DNA of 35,138 nt from the NCBI GenBank assembly GCA_012799645.1, contig JAAZKV010000030.1:1-35138 (forward strand), written 5' to 3'. The notes under the pieces are model-generated. The model was not told the DNA's origin. It did not search any database and saw only the letters and a list, made by a program, of their open reading frames with translations. The stretch is from Candidatus Iainarchaeum sp. (GTDB lineage Archaea > Iainarchaeota > Iainarchaeia > Iainarchaeales > JAAZKV01). The position numbers and the translations under genes were made by a program. Below are positions 33,649 to 35,138 of the stretch, one piece after another (positions within the stretch are counted from its first letter, which is position 1; the number at the start of each line of letters is the position of its first letter).

Positions 33649-34881
33649 CTAAAACCATTGGTTCAATCTTGTTTGTTGTTTAAAATGTTTTAATAAAATT
33701 GATTTATTTTTATAATGTTGAATTGGAACAATTAGTTTTTTTGATAAAAAATCCAAACTCAAATCAAGAGTTGAAAACTCTAAAGGTTTTTGTTTCAATG
33801 CAGCACGAACATTTTCTCGTATTTGCCAAACCCCCAATGGAACAGCATAATTTGTTCCTATTTCTCTAAAAACAATTGAAGCAGCATTCGATTTGTTTTC
33901 TGATAAATACTCTGCAACTGCGAGCCGTGCAGCAAAATAAGCCCCTTCTGTTTCTTCAGGATATCCTTTAAGCCCAGTGTTTAGTTCATGATCTGCTAAC
34001 ACATTAAACTCTGTTGATTCTTTATTCCATATCCCGCCAGGAAGCCAAGTTTCTACTTGTTCAAAACTCCAAGGATAAGGCATTAATAACACCCAAAAAT
34101 TATTATCCAAATAATTTGAATTAAATAATTTAAAAGAATCAATTATTTTTCCCTGAGAAACCTTTTCATTAATTAAATATTTTGATAAATTTGAATCAAC
34201 CGCCGTAATACTCCAACGAGTTGGAACAAGTTTTCTGTTCTTTTTCACTCCAAGCGCTCCTGCTGAAAGAATTTTTGATAAAGCTGAAACAGGAACCCCA
34301 TCTTTGTATAATTCAATTAAAGCAATATTTGATTTTGCTGAAACATCATTGTGCAAATAATCAACTTTTTGAGGAATTTTTGGGTTCTCAATAATTGATA
34401 ATTTGTTTAATTCAGCGGAAGGACCCATTGGGGCGGTGAAAGAATCAAAAGAAAAATCAGCTTGTGGTTTTCTTGCTAAATTAACTTCCAACTCCACTGT
34501 TGAAGAAGCCATTGCTAATTCTTGAAAATCAACCAACTCATAAGTTGGATTTGATGCTAAAGAAACAGGCATTTTTTTGTAAGATCTTAAAAGTGATTCT
34601 CTGAAAGAAATAATTTTTTCTTGACTCAAACCATACCATTTTTCTGGCAAATCACTCAACTCACTAACCTCATTAGGTAATGCTGAAAGCGGAGCTACTG
34701 CAACTTTGGGGTAAGATTGCCAAGAAACAAAAAAACCAGGAGGGGTTGCGCCGACAAAATTATTATCCTTCATTGAAGAAACAATGGTTGATTGTTTGAA
34801 TTGTTTTTCCAAAATAGGACACTTATCAAGACCGCAAAGTAATTTTCCTTTACACTTAATACAAAGCTCGGGAGAAATCAC
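33649..34881 (-). CDS. nreA: DNA repair protein NreA
   Basis: Archaeal repair protein that works with PCNA and helps cells survive DNA damage such as alkylation or crosslinks. 410 residues from GTG 34881, preferred because GGGGGAGG lies about 8 nt upstream and because the same codons begin a duplicated segment upstream. N-terminal zinc finger CIKCKGKLLCGLDKC (four Cys). The central region contains SLASNPTYELVDFQELAMAS. The C-terminus QQTRLNQWF is the QxxLxxWF PCNA-interaction motif known for NreA. The body looks complete. A possible 38-codon ORF overlaps its start as GTGA. Confidence 0.94.
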   Translation of the reverse strand: MISPELCIKCKGKLLCGLDKCPILEKQFKQSTIVSSMKDNNFVGATPPGFFVSWQSYPKVAVAPLSALPNEVSELSDLPEKWYGLSQEKIISFRESLLRSYKKMPVSLASNPTYELVDFQELAMASSTVELEVNLARKPQADFSFDSFTAPMGPSAELNKLSIIENPKIPQKVDYLHNDVSAKSNIALIELYKDGVPVSALSKILSAGALGVKKNRKLVPTRWSITAVDSNLSKYLINEKVSQGKIIDSFKLFNSNYLDNNFWVLLMPYPWSFEQVETWLPGGIWNKESTEFNVLADHELNTGLKGYPEETEGAYFAARLAVAEYLSENKSNAASIVFREIGTNYAVPLGVWQIRENVRAALKQKPLEFSTLDLSLDFLSKKLIVPIQHYKNKSILLKHFKQQTRLNQWF

Positions 34882-34994
34882 AAAAACCAACCTCCCCCAT
34901 CAAAAAAAACAAAAAATGTACTACCAAGCAAAGCGCAAGTAGTACCTCGTTTAGTCATGGCGAAACAGGACATACAAAGCTCGGGAGAAATCAT
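34878..34994 (-). CDS. Possible 38-codon leader ORF overlapping nreA (GTGA)
   Basis: ATG at 34994 opens MISPELCMSCFAMTKRGTTC and ends GGGWFL. Its TGA overlaps the nreA GTG as GTGA, a classic coupling arrangement. It shares the first seven codons with NreA and has Cys at 7, 10 and 20, like a decayed copy of the NreA zinc finger. A TATA-like element at 35008-35015 would place the transcript start at about the ATG or just inside it, which argues against translation from this ATG. The frame also spans the hairpin at 34918-34945. Confidence 0.35.
   Translation of the reverse strand: MISPELCMSCFAMTKRGTTCALLGSTFFVFFDGGGWFL
34902..34990 (-). ncRNA. Candidate structured RNA or nreA leader element
   Basis: Between a TATA-like CTTTATAG and a T-run lies about 75 bases with roughly half G+C, against roughly 25-30% in the surroundings, a usual sign of structured RNA in AT-rich genomes. 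It ends in a strong hairpin (GTACTAC/GTAGTAC plus one G-U pair) followed by T6-G-T8 on the minus strand. It matches no known RNA family I recognise. It may be a short stand-alone RNA, a leader that controls nreA, or the coding leader listed separately. Confidence 0.3.
34918..34945 (-). terminator. Hairpin with U-tract upstream of nreA (terminator/attenuator candidate)
   Basis: GTACTAC-N14-GTAGTAC forms a 7-bp perfect stem (8 with a G-U pair), followed on the minus strand by ATTTTTTGTTTTTTTT. It sits about 37 bp before the nreA start. This is the layout of an intrinsic terminator and could limit read-through into nreA. Confidence 0.5.
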
Positions 34995-35007
34995 ACCAAC
35001 ACTAACC

Positions 35008-35015
35008 CTATAAAG
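35008..35015 (-). promoter_or_regulatory. TATA-like box upstream of nreA leader
   Basis: CTTTATAG on the minus strand. A start about 24 bp downstream would fall near 34988, just inside the 38-codon frame and at the edge of the GC-rich element. The rest of the end region (35016-35138) is A/C-rich with no gene seen. Confidence 0.4.
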
Positions 35016-35138
35016 TGCATTCAACCAAATAAACATACTCTTTAAATCCAAACCCAATCCCTCAAACTTAATCTCTTATTACAAATAAATACAAAAAAAA
35101 TTTTAAAAAAAACTACTCAATCAAAAAAATACTTGCAG

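Larger units (their letters stand above)
34859..34993. repeat. 22-bp direct repeat: nreA start and a copy 113 bp upstream
   Basis: ATACAAAGCTCGGGAGAAAT plus CA occurs at 34859-34880, covering nreA codons 1 to 7, and again at 34972-34993. The copy is in frame with an ATG rather than the GTG of nreA. This is the only exact long repeat in the window that involves coding sequence, and it is GC-richer than its surroundings. Confidence 0.95.

Noticed and set aside
1-35138. tRNA or rRNA genes
   Set aside because: No T-arm-like GGTTCRANNCC with a matching acceptor stem or rRNA-like GC-rich block was found by eye; TTCGAA hits are inside protein genes. A tRNAscan run would settle this.
1-35138. Insertion sequence, transposase or prophage genes
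   Set aside because: No transposase, integrase or phage structural motif appears in any plausible ORF; the inverted repeat at 24261-24328 flanks no gene of that kind.

Overview
The window looks like chromosome from a small-genome archaeon of the DPANN type (lineage not resolved). The DNA is very AT-rich. The information-processing genes are archaeal/eukaryote-like: Orc1/Cdc6, replication factor C large and small subunits, NreA, CDC48/VAT, LonB, archaeal PheRS alpha and beta, and an e-MtaB type tRNA methylthiotransferase. Class III (archaeal) prepilin signal peptides are also present. I see no rRNA, tRNA, CRISPR array, insertion sequence or prophage.

Layout. 1-3.3 kb: start of lonB (cut by the window edge), tRNase Z, a small coiled-coil membrane protein and Fe/Mn superoxide dismutase. 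3.4-9.4 kb: a 41-residue membrane peptide, a metallo-beta-lactamase-fold protein that has lost its metal ligands, a secreted membrane-anchored protein, RFC large subunit, an SLT/lysozyme-like secreted protein, a YchF-type GTPase and MscL. 9.6-11.0 kb: a three-gene cassette of lysine-rich proteins, two of which share a domain; the middle gene (51 codons) is absent from the ORF track. 11.2-15.7 kb: orc1/cdc6, pheT and pheS, with a 19-bp tandem repeat just upstream of orc1. 15.8-19.5 kb: a pilin-like island with four plus-strand and two minus-strand prepilin-like genes (one only 59 codons, not in the track), plus a site-2-protease-like membrane peptidase. 19.7-27.3 kb: cdc48, a stand-alone NFACT-R protein, a Nudix hydrolase, two Lrp/AsnC regulators and topA. 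27.5-35.1 kb: a NrdD-derived ATP-cone protein without radical chemistry, two membrane proteins, e-MtaB, RFC small subunit with a basic downstream partner, and nreA with an unusual leader.

How the genes fit together. Replication and repair factors are spread along the window: Orc1 for initiation, RFC-L and RFC-S for clamp loading, TopA, and NreA, which carries a PCNA-interaction motif. Protein and ribosome quality control is represented by LonB, CDC48 and NFACT-R. Surface biology is represented by the pilin island, MscL, the SLT protein and several unknown membrane proteins, as might suit an archaeon living on another cell.

Two patterns run through the window. First, Shine-Dalgarno motifs of the GTGAT/GGTG/GGAGG kind sit a few bases before many starts, and the ORF track often took the GTG of the motif as the start; I corrected these. 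Second, many intergenic spacers carry their own short tandem or degenerate repeat, with periods of 11 to 44 bp and unrelated sequences.

The best candidates for something undescribed are the three-gene cassette at 9.6-11.0 kb, the radical-less NrdD relative at 27.5 kb, the pilin island, the SLT protein in an archaeal setting, and the GC-rich structured leader upstream of nreA.
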